Positions 1 to 8,221 of a stretch of DNA of 33,991 nt are shown piece after piece. The stretch is taken from contig NZ_CAMLAC010000016.1 in assembly GCF_946477935.1 (NCBI RefSeq), forward strand, positions 1-33,991, written 5' to 3'. This DNA is from an uncultured Sphingomonas sp. Lineage in GTDB: Bacteria > Pseudomonadota > Alphaproteobacteria > Sphingomonadales > Sphingomonadaceae. The notes below the pieces were generated by a model. The model was not told where the DNA came from, did no database searches, and was given only the letters and a program-made list of their open reading frames with translations. The number at the start of each line of letters is the position of its first letter. The stretch's first letter is position 1. Both the position numbers and the translations under genes were made by a program.

Positions 1-170
1 GGCAAGAAGCTGCGCAAACAGGTTTGTCGACTGGAATGTCGAAAATCATGTGTTTGACGACGCAGTTCGCGCTGACGTTTGCGACCTGAATCAGCACCTC
101 CACCGCAGCATAAGTTGGATAGCCGAGGTCAAGAGGTTAACGTCAATCCGTAGATGTCCATAATTCGACC
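1..170. other. Left edge, no recognisable gene
   Basis: The plus strand has an open frame from base 2 to the TAA near base 163, about 53 codons entering from outside the window. It could be the 3' end of a gene cut by the window edge. I do not recognise its product. It ends just before the first IS element. Confidence 0.25.
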
Positions 171-174
171 CTAG

Positions 175-1012
175 GCTCAGGACTCATTGATTGATCCAGA
201 AGATGACGGCCGCGGCGAGTGCGATGGCGGACATGAAGGCGTGAGGGCATCGGTCGTAGCGGGTGTGGATGCGCCGCCAGTCCTTCAGGCGGCCGAACAT
301 GTTCTCGATCCTGTGGCGACGTCGGTAGAGGACGGCATCATGCGGTATCGGCGCCTTGCGGCCTTTGCGAGACGGGATGCAGGCCGCGGTGCCGCGCGCT
401 GCGAGCGCCTGGCGGAACCAGTCGGCGTCATAACCGCGATCCGCAAGCAGCACCGGAGCGGCAGGCATCGCCTCCAACATGAGGGCTGCTCCCTTGTAGT
501 CGCTCATCTGCCCTTCGGTGAGCAGCATGACGCGCGGGCGTCCCGATCATCGCAGACGGCGTGCAGCTTGGAGTTCAGACCACCCTTGGTTCGCCCGATA
601 CATCGGGGAAGAGCCCCTTTTTGAGCAGGCTGGCCGCCGTCCGGTGCGCTTTCAGATGCGTGGCATCGATCATCAACTGATCTGGTGGCCCGCCCTCGGC
701 CGCCAGTCCGGCAAAGATGCGGTTGAACACCCCCATCCGGCTCCAGCGGATGAACCGATTGTAGACCGTCTTGGACGGGCCATACGCCGCTGGCGCATCC
801 CGCCAGCGCAGGCCGTTGCGGATCACGAAGATGATCCCGCTGACGATCCGCCGGTCATCCACGCGCGGTACGCCGTGCGACAGCGGAAAGTAAGGCGCGA
901 TCCGCTGCATTTGCTTGTCCGTCAGCCAGAACAGGTCACTCATCGGCGGTTCCTCCGCCGCCAATGAATCAACCCACCACACATCACGCAAGCCGCTTAA
1001 TGGGTCCTGAGC
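175..1012 (-). mobile_element. IS5-family insertion sequence (IS427-like), complete
   Basis: The two ends carry a near-perfect inverted repeat, GCTCAGGACYCATTRA, read inward from 175 and from 1012. Both ends are flanked by the palindromic tetranucleotide CTAG (171-174 and 1013-1016), as expected for a 4-bp target duplication or for insertion into CTAG. The 838-bp length and the two-frame transposase are usual for the IS427-type branch of IS5. The element appears intact and potentially active. Only 33 bp separate its right end from the next IS. Confidence 0.85.
184..943 (-). CDS. IS5-family DDE transposase, made by -1 frameshift (orfA 575-943, orfB to 184)
   Basis: The first frame begins at ATG 943, behind a GGAGGAA ribosome-binding site, and encodes the DUF4096-type N-terminal part and the first catalytic Asp in MIDATHLKAHRTAAS. 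The second frame carries LLADRGYDADWF with the second Asp and the RHRIENMFGRLKDWRR motif with the catalytic Glu, ending FWINQ. The frames join in the -1 direction at a run of five A and four G (plus-strand 614-622), a classical slippery site. Fused, the protein would be about 250 aa, normal for the family. It cuts and joins the element's own ends. No inactivating change is visible, so frameshifting is a better explanation than decay. Confidence 0.85.
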
Positions 1013-1042
1013 CTAGTGGGTACCAATGCGTCGGTAAAACCA

Positions 1043-1809
1043 TTAGGCCGTAGACTCATAAGCGCGCAGCCACAGCCGCATTGAGGCGAGCTGGATCATG
1101 GCGAGGAAGTTGGCGGCGAGCTTGTCGTAGCGGGTGGCGACACGGCGGAAGTGCTTCAGCTTGGAGAAGAAGCGCTCGATGAGGTTGCGCTCGCGGTAGA
1201 GCCGCTTACTGAAGCACGGCTTCCAGCGCCGGTTGCTCTTGGGCGGGATGTTGGGCGTGGCGCCCTGATCCTGGATCAGCTCGCGGATGCGGTCGGCGTC
1301 GTAGGCCTTGTCGGCCAGCACGATGGTGCCCGGGCCGAGGCGGTCAAGCAGCGTGTCGGCGATCTGCCCGTCGTGCGTCTGCCCGGCGGTCAGGCCGAGC
1401 CGGATCGGGAGGCCCTGCGCGTCGACGACGACGTGGATCTTGGTCGTGAGCCCGCCGCGTGATCGACCGAGACAGTGATCTGCACCCCCCTTTTTGCCGT
1501 CGCAGCCTGCTGGTGGGCGCGAACGGAGGTGCTGTCGATCATTTGGATGTCGCCGTCGTGCGCGGCGGTGATGGCGTCCATCAGCCGATCCCACACGCCC
1601 GCCTCTCGCCATCGCGCGAAGCGGTTGTAGCACGTGGTGCGCGGGCCGTAGCGCTCGGGCAGGTCGCGCCACGGCGCCCCCGACCGCAATACCCAGAAGA
1701 TTCCGTTCAGCACGCGCCGGTCGTCAACGCGCGGCACGCCCCGAGGCTTGTTGGGCAGTAGCGGCTCGATCACGCGCCACTCGAAGTCAGTCAGGTCGTA
1801 TCGGCTCAT
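1043..1809 (-). CDS. IS5-family DDE transposase, made by -1 frameshift (orfA 1390-1809, orfB 1043-1672 frame)
   Basis: orfA starts MSRYDLTDFEWRVIEPLLP, the usual N-terminus of this family, and contains MIDSTSVRAHQQAA with the first catalytic Asp. The other frame contains SRGGLTTKIHVVVDAQGLP, VLADKAYDADRIR with the second Asp, and YRERNLIERFFSKLKHFRR with the catalytic Glu. The frames overlap at five A followed by six G (plus-strand 1485-1495), which allows a -1 shift. The last residues (AYEST) are encoded inside the terminal inverted repeat. The TAA stop at 1043-1045 is formed by the flanking TTA, so the target site completes the stop codon. A full-length product is about 255 aa. Confidence 0.85.
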
Positions 1810-2320
1810 GCCGAGCTTGAATCAGAAGTCAGCGCATCGCGAAAGGTCCGCTGACACGATTGCGGACAGCGAGCGGAAGGGTATGGTGCTCATATGTGGC
1901 AATTCGCTGTCCTTGCTCTGGCGTCCACGGCCCCCGCCGGACAACAGAACCTTACCTTCGACGGCGAAGCCTTCGGAGCGCGACGTGCTCTGACCTGCAC
2001 TTGGTTCACCAACTTTGAGAACAGTCGGTTCGAGCGATGCCAGGACGCCACGGGAAAACTGCTGCAGGATGGCGATGGCGCATCGATCAAGTGTGTCCGA
2101 GGTGTATGCGAGCAATTGGACGCAGCGGCCCGCAAGGCAGCGCGGTGGAAAAAGCCTGAGCCACCATGGGGAACGTTCAAGGTGGTGCTGGTCGGGCGCG
2201 TAAGCCTCAACCCCCACGAGAAACGCTACCTTGGTGACGCCACCAGAACCGTCCTCATCGAGAAGCTTACAAGCGTCCGCGCGTCAAAATAGCGGTAGCG
2301 GCGCTTATGAGTTCACGTCC
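1046..2320 (-). mobile_element. IS5-family element with a passenger gene
   Basis: The left end (TAGGCCGTAGACTCATAAGC, from 1044) and the reverse complement of the right end (TAGGACGTGAACTCATAAGC, from 2322) match closely over about 22 bp, and each is flanked by TA. The element is therefore about 1275 bp. That is some 400 bp longer than usual for IS5/IS427 relatives, where the end lies within a few tens of bases of the transposase start. No inverted repeat is visible close to the transposase ATG (1810-1870). The additional segment is filled by an open reading frame on the opposite strand. Confidence 0.75.
1894..2292 (+). CDS. Small putatively exported protein, passenger of the IS
   Basis: This is a 132-aa protein of unknown function. 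It begins MWQFAVLALASTAPAGQQ, a short hydrophobic stretch with a plausible signal-peptidase site after AGQ or TAPA. Four cysteines follow (CTWF, RCQD, KCVRG, CEQL), compatible with two disulphides in the periplasm. The gene is divergent from the transposase and ends 9 bp before the right inverted repeat, so it fits exactly inside the element. An AGGG stretch lies about 14 bases upstream of the ATG, a weak ribosome-binding site. I do not recognise the family. It could be a true passenger gene or a chromosomal fragment captured once. Coding potential is moderate. Confidence 0.5.
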   Translation: MWQFAVLALASTAPAGQQNLTFDGEAFGARRALTCTWFTNFENSRFERCQDATGKLLQDGDGASIKCVRGVCEQLDAAARKAARWKKPEPPWGTFKVVLVGRVSLNPHEKRYLGDATRTVLIEKLTSVRASK

Positions 2321-2322
2321 TA

Positions 2323-2530
2323 GTCTGGTAGGCCAAGGGTCCCATTTAATAACTCGGCCTGACCGGCTAACATGCCTCGTTGGAGATTGTTGGTGACAAG
2401 AACCAAACTAGCATTCAGCTTTGCCAAGGGAGCAGTCATGGGAGCGTTGCTGGTCCATGCTGGCGTAAGACTGATGTCCGTATTGGTTTAAAGGCTGTTA
2501 CAGTCATTGAGAGGGGCATATAGATTGCTG
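2323..2530. other. Intergenic DNA with a possible micro-ORF
   Basis: There is no recognisable gene. A 39-codon plus-strand frame (2372-2491) would encode a hydrophobic peptide ending LLVHAGVRLMSVLV. Nothing else supports it. Confidence 0.15.
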
Positions 2531-2809
2531 CTACCCTAACAACTCTTCTGGATTGACCTGCAGCGCCTTCGAAATACGGTACAGCGTGAGCAGCGTTATG
2601 TTGTGATATCCAGATTCTATTCGGGCAAGTTGCGACCTGTTCATATTCATTGCACTGCAGAGTTCTTCTTGCGTAAACCCCTTCGATAAGCGGGTTTGCG
2701 AAACGCGTTTTGCAACAATCCTCATAAATGATTGCTGATCATTGCTATGCAAATGTGACGACCTGGCATGACGGATGGAGGTGATACCGGGTGATGAGGT
2801 CTCTACCAT
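2531..2809 (-). CDS. XRE-family HTH transcriptional regulator
   Basis: This is a 92-aa single-domain regulator. Residues about 29-90 form a Cro/CI helix-turn-helix: RVSQTRLSKGFTQEELCSAM, then NMNRSQLARIESGYHNITLLTL and ISKALQVNPEELL. I chose the start at 2809 because AGGGG lies seven bases upstream; the internal ATG at 2725 has no ribosome-binding site. The N-terminal 28 residues have no recognisable feature. The gene lies downstream of the TonB-dependent receptor on the same strand but is separated by a strong hairpin, so it is probably transcribed alone. Its targets are unknown; proteins of this size usually repress their own promoter or a neighbour's. Confidence 0.75.
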   Translation of the reverse strand: MVETSSPGITSIRHARSSHLHSNDQQSFMRIVAKRVSQTRLSKGFTQEELCSAMNMNRSQLARIESGYHNITLLTLYRISKALQVNPEELLG

Positions 2810-2920
2810 GTTGTCACCCCTAGCGATAACGACGATGTTTATAGAGCGTCATATAATCGCCTTACAGATATTGGCTTATATGTAGCACCCAAACTGCTCA
2901 AAAGGCATAATCAGGTGCGA

Positions 2921-2954
2921 TAGGAGGGAGTTAGCTGATGCTAAATCCCTCCTA
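2921..2954 (-). terminator. Strong two-part hairpin after the TonB receptor gene
   Basis: TAGGAGGGA (2921-2929) pairs perfectly with TCCCTCCTA (2946-2954). Inside it, TTAGC pairs with GCTAA around a TGAT tetraloop. It begins 11 bp past the receptor stop codon. No T-run follows, so it may act as a pause, an mRNA 3'-end protector or a Rho-assisted terminator. Confidence 0.6.
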
Positions 2955-2965
2955 ATGACCTGAAA

Positions 2966-5900
2966 TTAGAAGTTCATTCCGAGTTGGAGCCGGATGTATC
3001 GAGGGGCTTGGTACTGCGTCACATAACGGTAGTCTCCGCGAGGAGCACCGCTACCTTGTGTGCCAAACTCGTTGAAGTCGATCCGAGCCTTTTCTGCAAA
3101 AAGGTTAAATACATCGACACGGAATGTAGCATCAAAGGTGTCGACAGGGACGCGAAACTGAAATGTCACATTCGTCTGAGTTTGCCAATCCGAGGTAAAT
3201 ACCGTGCCGCGGCGAACTGGCTGCAGGGTGCTTTGCGCCGGCGTACCTGTTCCTGCAGTAGGATCAGTAACGATCTGCCCGTTGACGACGTTACAGAAAT
3301 AGCCTGCCGCGCCGTACTGGCCCGCAAATGAGTCAACCCGATTTGGCACGCGGCCTAGGCAGGCGTAGTGCCGCGGTGAGGCAGCGCTGAAGTTGGCGCC
3401 AAAGGTGAACCAATCGTTGAACCGGTAAGAGCCATAAGCCTTCAAGCTGTGCCTGACATCGGTAGGCAGATAACCATAGGAGGCAACGGTGAGGCCTGGC
3501 TGATCAAACGCGGTGGTCAGACCGGAGTCTGACTGGCCATTGTCTGATCGAACACCCCCTTCGATGTTACCGATGGTTTTGCCAAAGGTGTAGTTTGCTG
3601 CAATACTCCAAATACCGTCAAATTCACGTTCCGCCCAAAGCGTCACGGCCTTGTAGGTTCTTTGTGCCTTGGGATAGCCCAACTCTGCGGCAGTAAAGTT
3701 CACCGTACGCGCCGTGGCCTCGCCATTTACGGGGTCCGACAAAGTAATAGTGGAATTGGCGCCAGGATTAGCAAGTACGTATTGATGGAAGCCGGACCAG
3801 ATTGGTGCACGATTATTGGGATTAGCCGTAGTAGGAGCGGCTACAGTGCAATCCAGATTATTTCTGGCACAATAGCCATTTACAGCGGCATCAATGGCGA
3901 TGTCTTCCAAAGACTCGTTCAGCTTGCGGTACATGCCAAATGCACCGATCTTCCAACGTTCACCCAAACGCTGCTCGTATCCCACGACATACTCGTCCAT
4001 GGACTGGGATTTAAGATTGCGTGCTACCGTTGACTCAGTCGAAGCTGCAACGCCGTCCGCATTGACTTCGCAGTTCGCCGCAGTCCCGGTGGCGCCGGGA
4101 GTAGGACCTGGGCAGGGCACGCCCCCAGAAAATAGCACCGGTGACCCGAGGATCGGCACATTGTTCGCCCCGACCCCCACTGCACGATAATAGGCCGTAT
4201 AATCGAGTTCGGCCCCCGCAAGACGGATATTGGTGTTCGTCGGCACCGGCAGGTAATAACGCCCGAAGAAGCCGTAAACTTTGGTTCGCTGATCTCCAAC
4301 AGGATCGAATGCGACACTTATGCGCGGAGCCCACTGATTACCTGATTTGTAGTAAGTGACCCCATCAACATTGTCATTCGTGAACCGGTCATTCCGTATA
4401 CCGGCAGTAACATTTATCCTGTTGTTAAATCCGGACCAAGCATCCTGGAAGTAAAATGCTTCATTTCGAGACTTGAAGGTTCCGCCCGTGACATAGGTAC
4501 GACCTCCAACATACAACACATTGGGCGCTGAAACCCGCGCGTCGCCCGATGGACCCGAGAAATTGTATGTCCAAAACACGTTGCCTGTATAGTTAGTCTC
4601 GGCCACGGACGTCAGGTTTTCGCGATCATAGCCACCGCGGAAATGGTGCTCACCGAAAAGATTAACATAGATATCAGCATCTCCACGATAAAACTCGCGC
4701 TCGTCGGAGTTGGTGGCGATGGTTGTAGAGGGATTTCCAATTAGGACGGGGCTAAATTGCCCACTTTGGTCGCTGATTCCCGGATTTACTGTGTCAAACG
4801 GCAAAGATACGTCGCGGCTTTTGGTTTTTCCGTATGCGCCGGATAGCGTCAGCCACTTTGTGAATTGTCCGGTATATCGACCGACATAGCTCTCGCCACC
4901 GCCTAGATTTACAGACTGTCCAGCATAAGGGCCTGTCCGCGGACCAGCAGCATCAACGCGACTATCATAGCCGCCCCCCTGAGCGTCGACGACATTGTAT
5001 TGGGTGGTAGTGCTTCGATTTTTCGTATTAAAATAAGTGAAATCGAGACGTTGACCATCCATGATCACGGCATCAATCTTGCCGCCATAGGACGGTGAGG
5101 CAATACGATAAACATTGCGGAAGGTGCCCGTGCTGAAAGGAGGGATTGCCTGCCTACCAGTTAACACACCTTGTGAGTTACGAATTTCTATGGAAGAGTT
5201 CGCATTGGCAGCCAGTCCGGTATCTTCCTGCCGATAGTTGCTAGTTTGATAAAATCCGTAAAAAAACAGGTGGTCTTTGATAATTGGACCAGATAGGCTG
5301 AAAATCGCCTGCTTGGTATCGCGAACGTCGTCGCGGTTCCACGCGTACAGAGTGTTGGGTTCATCCTCGCGCAAATCATCGGCGAGGTAGTTGAAGAGTA
5401 CGCCACCGTGATACTCATTGCTACCCGACTTCGTAATCGCGTTAACGAACGCGCCGGTAAATCTGCCGTACTCAGCTGGTATCGAACCAACCTTTGTTTC
5501 GATTGTATTATAGAATTCAAAAGGCACTGTTGCCGATCCCAATCCTGTTCGTTGATTGGTGATGTTCAGGCCATTGATAAAAAATGCATTTTCCGAAACG
5601 GATGATCCGGCGATGGCTGGCAGGCTGCCAAAGGCACTGTCGCCGCCATTCGCGCCAGGTGCGAGAAGGACCACCGACGTCAGATCGCGCGACACTGGCA
5701 CACGCGCCGCTAATTCGCCGACCTGAACCACCGATCCCACCGTGTTTCTGTCGAAATCGGCAACCTGTACGCGGCCGGCGGTCACCACAATGTCACCGCC
5801 TGCGACACCGGTTGCGGCCAACGTAAATTGGTTAGCAGATGATGACTGGGTCAAGTTCACCCGATTATCGACGAAGGTGTCGAACCCCTCAGCGGTGATC

Positions 5901-6190
5901 GAGAAGGTGTATACGCCGATGGGAAGGGCGGGCACTCGGAAGCCGCCATCATTACCGGTGGTAGCCGTGCGAGAAAAGCCTTGTGCATTGGAGGTAATTG
6001 TTACCGTAGCTCCAACTACCGGCTCGCCATTCGTCCCTTGCACTTTGCCGGTGGCAGCGACCTGCGTGAAATCCTGCGCCGCGACCGGCGTCGTTATCAT
6101 GGCGATTGGAGCGCCAGCTCCCAGCAGAGTTAAAGCCTGCACCGCTGTTCCTAAACGAAGCGTCATGCCCAGCGCGGTTGGTCTTTTCAT
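2966..6190 (-). CDS. TonB-dependent receptor with N-terminal carboxypeptidase-regulatory-like domain (Oar-like)
   Basis: This is a 1074-aa outer-membrane transporter. Residues 1-39 are a signal peptide ending PVAAQ. Residues about 45-130 form a CarboxypepD_reg-like beta-sandwich (GKVQGTNGEPVVGATVTITS). A plug domain follows at about 140-260, with PVSRDLTSVVLLAPGANG and EYGRFTGAFVNAITKSGSN. The rest is a long beta-barrel ending in the aromatic C-terminal strand YIRLQLGMNF. This architecture matches Oar-like receptors, which import large or unusual ligands using TonB energy; the ligand here cannot be told. No hydrolase or regulator partner lies beside it. Base composition is clearly less GC-rich than the flanks, suggesting separate acquisition. 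The frame is intact. Confidence 0.9.
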   Translation of the reverse strand: MKRPTALGMTLRLGTAVQALTLLGAGAPIAMITTPVAAQDFTQVAATGKVQGTNGEPVVGATVTITSNAQGFSRTATTGNDGGFRVPALPIGVYTFSITAEGFDTFVDNRVNLTQSSSANQFTLAATGVAGGDIVVTAGRVQVADFDRNTVGSVVQVGELAARVPVSRDLTSVVLLAPGANGGDSAFGSLPAIAGSSVSENAFFINGLNITNQRTGLGSATVPFEFYNTIETKVGSIPAEYGRFTGAFVNAITKSGSNEYHGGVLFNYLADDLREDEPNTLYAWNRDDVRDTKQAIFSLSGPIIKDHLFFYGFYQTSNYRQEDTGLAANANSSIEIRNSQGVLTGRQAIPPFSTGTFRNVYRIASPSYGGKIDAVIMDGQRLDFTYFNTKNRSTTTQYNVVDAQGGGYDSRVDAAGPRTGPYAGQSVNLGGGESYVGRYTGQFTKWLTLSGAYGKTKSRDVSLPFDTVNPGISDQSGQFSPVLIGNPSTTIATNSDEREFYRGDADIYVNLFGEHHFRGGYDRENLTSVAETNYTGNVFWTYNFSGPSGDARVSAPNVLYVGGRTYVTGGTFKSRNEAFYFQDAWSGFNNRINVTAGIRNDRFTNDNVDGVTYYKSGNQWAPRISVAFDPVGDQRTKVYGFFGRYYLPVPTNTNIRLAGAELDYTAYYRAVGVGANNVPILGSPVLFSGGVPCPGPTPGATGTAANCEVNADGVAASTESTVARNLKSQSMDEYVVGYEQRLGERWKIGAFGMYRKLNESLEDIAIDAAVNGYCARNNLDCTVAAPTTANPNNRAPIWSGFHQYVLANPGANSTITLSDPVNGEATARTVNFTAAELGYPKAQRTYKAVTLWAEREFDGIWSIAANYTFGKTIGNIEGGVRSDNGQSDSGLTTAFDQPGLTVASYGYLPTDVRHSLKAYGSYRFNDWFTFGANFSAASPRHYACLGRVPNRVDSFAGQYGAAGYFCNVVNGQIVTDPTAGTGTPAQSTLQPVRRGTVFTSDWQTQTNVTFQFRVPVDTFDATFRVDVFNLFAEKARIDFNEFGTQGSGAPRGDYRYVTQYQAPRYIRLQLGMNF

Positions 6191-6302
6191 TAAGATAACC
6201 CCCTATCTATTCATCACTCATGATGACCAGTTGCCTAGCGTCCCTGTTCGCCGGGTGGGGTATGGTTTGCCATTCGGCACTACCTGTAAAGAATATTGTA
6301 TA

Positions 6303-6342
6303 CTTCGAATGCATCGAAGGATCTAAGTTGCATAATTGCAAC
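6303..6342. promoter_or_regulatory. Two adjacent dyads upstream of the TonB receptor gene
   Basis: The 6191-6604 interval has no gene and is AT-rich. Within it lie CTTCGA-ATGCA-TCGAAG (6303-6319) and GTTGCA-TAAT-TGCAAC (6327-6342), both with perfect six-base arms. A TACAAT box on the minus strand (6300-6295) could be the -10 of the receptor promoter, although I see no convincing -35. The dyads would lie just upstream of or over such a promoter, so they are candidate operators. The remainder of the interval shows nothing I can name. Confidence 0.35.
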
Positions 6343-6608
6343 GACATCCAAGCTTCTAGGTACTTCTGCTGCTTAAAAATTGCGCATACGTATTAACGGC
6401 AGCTTGAAAAACGAGCATCAGTGAGTTGCTTTACTATAACGGTAAAGCTGCTACTGCCGAATCATCGAAATGTACGGTGCAGTACAATTTTGTTTAAACT
6501 GTTATAATTAATTCCGTTCCTGTAGATGTCTTACATTACTATTTAAAAGTGACTTATATGACGTTGATTTACTAGACCTTTTTATTTCTGAGCGTCTTTC
6601 TCTGCTAG

Positions 6609-7190
6609 GGTCAGGACTCGTCGGCCAAAGCCAGAAGATGACTGTGGCGGCGAGAGCGACGGTGGAGAAGAACGCCACCGTGGGGCAGCGGTCGTAGCGC
6701 ATGGCGACGCGCCGCCCTTGAGGCGGCCGAACATGATCTCGATGCGGCTGCGGCGCCGATAGCGCCGCTTGTCGTATTTGACCGGCTCGTTGCGCGGCGT
6801 GCAATCCGGGATACAGGGTTGGATGCCCCTGGCTTGGAGAACGTCCCTGAACCAATCAGCGTCATAGCCGCGGTCGCCGAGCAGCCACTGCGCTTTTAGC
6901 AGGTCGTACAGCAGCGCTACCGCGCCGGTGTAGTCGCTGACCTGCCCGGCGGTCATGAAGAAGCTCAACGAGCGGCAGTTCGCGTCATCGACGGCATGGA
7001 GCCCTTCGACAAGCTCAAGAGAGCCTTGGTGTTCATGCCGCCTTTTGTGCGTCCGATCAGGCGGCCGAGATCCCCTTTTTAACCCGCAGGCTCGATGCCG
7101 TGCGGTGTGCCTTCAGGTAGGTCGCGTCGATCATGACGGTCTTCGGCTCGGCATCGCTCGGAGCCAATCCCTCCATCATGCCAGGATGGT
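6609..7190 (-). pseudogene. Truncated and frameshifted IS5-family transposase
   Basis: Homology to the transposase type of the first IS is clear: TVMIDATYLKAHRTASSLRVKKG, then MTAGQVSDYTGAV, LLGDRGYDADWF, and RSRIEIMFGRLK. After that, a small deletion moves the reading into another frame (RYDRCPTVAFFSTVALAATVIFW). The N-terminal 80 or so residues and the right inverted repeat are missing beyond about 7190. The left end survives: CTAG at 6605-6608 followed by GGTCAGGACTCG, matching the first IS. This is a dead remnant, too diverged from the first IS to be a recent copy. Confidence 0.8.
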
Positions 7191-7258
7191 GCCCGCCGAC
7201 GCCTGAAGCGCATTGTCGACGTCGTCTGTGACAAACTGAGGAAAGATTGTCGTGAGGC

Positions 7259-7283
7259 GGCCTCCATCCGTCTGGTGGAGGCC
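7259..7283 (-). terminator. Hairpin after the small exported protein gene
   Basis: GGCCTCCA (7259-7266) pairs with TGGAGGCC (7276-7283) around a nine-base loop, 15 bp beyond the stop at 7298. There is no T-run, so termination is only suggested. Confidence 0.4.
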
Positions 7284-7297
7284 ACTGGTAAGTGCGA

Positions 7298-7636
7298 TCA
7301 GCTGAGTTTGGCTTCGATCTCACCCAAGGTACGATTGTAGCTGGCGCTCTCACCGGCGCTGAGGAAACCCTGCTGCTTTACGTACTTTGCGGAGTCAGTA
7401 AGGACCCAGTCGATCTTCTTCTTCATCTGCGCGGCATTCATAGCCGATACCCTGCCTGCCTTCCGAGCGGCGGTCAGCTTTGCCTCGACCGCGCCAATAC
7501 GTGCCGTCAGCTTCGTCTGGAGGACATCGACCTTATGGTCTGCATGCTGCGGTGTCGGTGCGGCTATGGCAGGAACGGTCGCGGCGGACAGGCCGAGGAT
7601 GGCAACGAGAAGAGTGCGCGAAAACTTCGTACGCAT
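7298..7636 (-). CDS. Small exported hypothetical protein
   Basis: This is a 112-aa protein. It has a textbook signal peptide (MRTKFSRTLLVAILGLSAATVPAIAA, two basic residues, a hydrophobic core and an AxA site near residue 26). The mature part is about 86 residues, rich in Ala, Lys and charged residues and probably helical (VDVLQTKLTARIGAVEAKLTAARKAGRVSA). I placed the start at 7636 because GGAG lies just upstream and the signal peptide begins there; the longer frame to 7759 adds an implausible leader. It is likely periplasmic. I do not recognise the family, but small helical exported proteins of this kind are common in sphingomonads. It sits alone among broken genes and looks intact. Confidence 0.65.
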   Translation of the reverse strand: MRTKFSRTLLVAILGLSAATVPAIAAPTPQHADHKVDVLQTKLTARIGAVEAKLTAARKAGRVSAMNAAQMKKKIDWVLTDSAKYVKQQGFLSAGESASYNRTLGEIEAKLS

Positions 7637-7747
7637 TGAGGTGCTCCAGCTGCGCACGAATAATCCGTGCGCAAGGCATCTACTATGTAGATCAACCTGA
7701 ATGGATGCTGCTGCAATCGTACAACAATGGGCTCGAGCGCTGATTTT

Positions 7748-7780
7748 TCGCCAGCGCATCTCGAACAGCTGCGCTGGCGA
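7748..7780 (-). terminator. Perfect 10-bp inverted repeat downstream of the MucR remnant
   Basis: TCGCCAGCGC (7748-7757) and GCGCTGGCGA (7771-7780) are perfectly complementary across a 13-base spacer. The hairpin starts 10 bp past the TAG of the MucR-like fragment and is probably its original terminator. There is no T-tract on the minus strand. Confidence 0.45.
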
Positions 7781-7789
7781 AACAGGTGA

Positions 7790-7909
7790 CTATTCCGCGT
7801 CGGTAGCCGCGGCCGCCTTACGGCTACGCTTCGGCTTTGGCGCGGCTTCCTCGGCGGGTTCAACTGCCTTGGCAGGCTGTCCGGTCTTGCGGCCGAGGCC
7901 GATCACGAT
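7790..7909 (-). pseudogene. C-terminal remnant of a MucR/Ros-family transcriptional regulator
   Basis: The minus strand encodes IGLGRKTGQPAKAVEPAEEA followed by a Lys/Arg/Ala-rich end and a TAG stop. The IGLGRK motif followed by a basic, proline- and alanine-rich tail is how MucR-type zinc-finger regulators end. The zinc-finger part, with the CxxC...H residues, is absent. Homology stops near 7909, exactly where a hydrolase fragment begins on the other strand. It is a scar rather than a functional gene. Confidence 0.5.
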
Positions 7910-8095
7910 CCCGTAGACAACATTCGACAGCCGATGGCCTACGCACTGGCGCTCAACGATGCTGGGGTGCCGGTTGATATGCGCCTCTACGCGAAGGGAG
8001 GGCATGCGTTCGGAATGCGGCCAACCGCTCACCCGATCACAAAGGAATGGCCGGGACAGGTCGAGCAATGGTTGCGTAATATCGGCGTGCTGTAA
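7895..8095 (+). pseudogene. C-terminal remnant of an alpha/beta hydrolase (acetyl-esterase/xylanase-like)
   Basis: The plus strand reads EADHDPVDNIRQPMAYALAL, then NDAGVPVDMRLYAKGGHAFG and EQWLRNIGVL before TAA at 8093-8095. The DPVD segment matches the catalytic-acid region and GGHAFG the catalytic-His region of this hydrolase class. The nucleophile Ser and the whole N-terminal half are missing. The fragment is fused, head to head, to the MucR remnant, as if the 5' halves of two divergent genes had been deleted together. Confidence 0.65.
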
Positions 8096-8159
8096 CCGCA
8101 TAGCGATATGGAGGGGCGCGCTCCAATATGGGATCGCGCCCCATTCCCGAAACTCGATC

Positions 8160-8207
8160 CCAATGGGAATGCCCCGACCGTCTCGCTGGCCGTTCCCAAT
8201 CTGGAAA
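8160..8207. repeat. 48-bp direct repeat, left copy
   Basis: This stretch matches 9312-9359 at 44 of 48 positions in the same orientation. Both copies contain GGGAATGCCCC...GGCCGTTCCC, an imperfect hairpin. The pair brackets the VOC and TetR genes. Confidence 0.7.
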
Positions 8208-8221
8208 GTTTGAGATCAGCG

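Noticed and set aside
187..967. Plus-strand ORFs across the first IS
   Set aside because: They are antisense shadows of the transposase, which has recognisable catalytic motifs on the minus strand.
7298..7759. Longer 153-aa version of the small exported protein
   Set aside because: The extra 41 residues precede a complete signal peptide with its own ribosome-binding site.
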